From positions 1 to 32,848 of the forward strand of contig WALW01000014.1 of assembly GCA_015522635.1 (NCBI GenBank): a stretch of 32,848 bases of DNA. The letters are read 5' to 3'. The DNA is from Candidatus Tiamatella incendiivivens (lineage in GTDB: Archaea; Thermoproteota; Thermoprotei_A; Sulfolobales; Acidilobaceae). A program made the translations under genes and the position numbers. The notes below the pieces were generated by a model. That model made no database searches, had not been told where the DNA came from, and worked only from the letters and a program-made list of their open reading frames with translations. Shown here in pieces: positions 32,823 through 32,848 of this stretch (its first letter is position 1; every line of letters starts with the position of its first letter).

Positions 32823-32848
32823 ATCACCTTTAAATCTTATGTCTGAAT

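Overview
The window is archaeal chromosome, most likely from a hyperthermophilic crenarchaeote (Thermoprotei, Desulfurococcales-like). Evidence: an archaeal 16S rRNA gene with very GC-rich helices set in an AT-rich chromosome; archaeal or TACK-specific proteins (L13e, L40e, L21e, L10e, Rpo4/RpoF, Cdc48, FEN1, Pus10, aEF-1beta, Pth2); CCA encoded in the three complete tRNA genes; TATA-box promoters; and many TTG/GTG starts behind a GGTG Shine-Dalgarno core that matches the CACCTCC end of the 16S gene in the same window. I cannot name the species.

Layout. 1-8.1 kb is mixed-strand housekeeping: a DUF763 protein cut by the window edge, a CBS-pair protein, a UPF0173 hydrolase, a nucleotidyltransferase-fold protein, L40e, a Zn/KH RNA-binding protein without a normal start codon, FEN1 with a small partner, Cdc48 with a proteasome-docking-like C-terminus, aEF-1beta and a zinc ribbon. 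8.2-13.1 kb holds Pth2-TruD, a DUF1646 transporter with a universal stress protein, and a ClC chloride transporter. 13.1-21.5 kb is rich in RNA: tRNA-Asp(GTC), a GRC3/Clp1-type kinase with an odd P-loop, a small HTH-like gene, a lone 5' tRNA half, a perfect 14-bp inverted repeat around a TATA-like box, a GC-rich structured segment, NUDIX-TtuA-L13e, tRNA-Glu(TTC), a HAD phosphatase pseudogene with three in-frame stops, an aldo/keto reductase, an MBL hydrolase, tRNA-Ser(GCT), an amino-acid-dehydrogenase-like protein and SRP RNA followed closely by a second CBS-pair gene. 21.4-30.2 kb has PGI/PMI on the minus strand, divergent from a tightly packed plus-strand run for RNA modification and translation: SurE, Pus10, L21e, RpoF, DUF655, KsgA, a HemK-like methyltransferase, a TrmJ-like methyltransferase, a Trm14-like methyltransferase and L10e. 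30.2-32.8 kb carries a second unexplained GC-rich segment, the 16S gene without a linked 23S gene, and two tiny overlapping unknown genes.

The dominant theme is RNA biology: 16S and tRNA modification, tRNA recycling, RNA kinase, ribosomal proteins and SRP. In an AT-rich hyperthermophile GC-rich intergenic patches are a good guide to structured RNA. All but two of those seen here are explained by tRNA, SRP RNA, 16S or the tRNA half. The two unexplained patches (about 15074-15162 and 30247-30335) and the tRNA half are the best candidates for undescribed biology. No CRISPR array, insertion sequence, integrase or defence system was seen.
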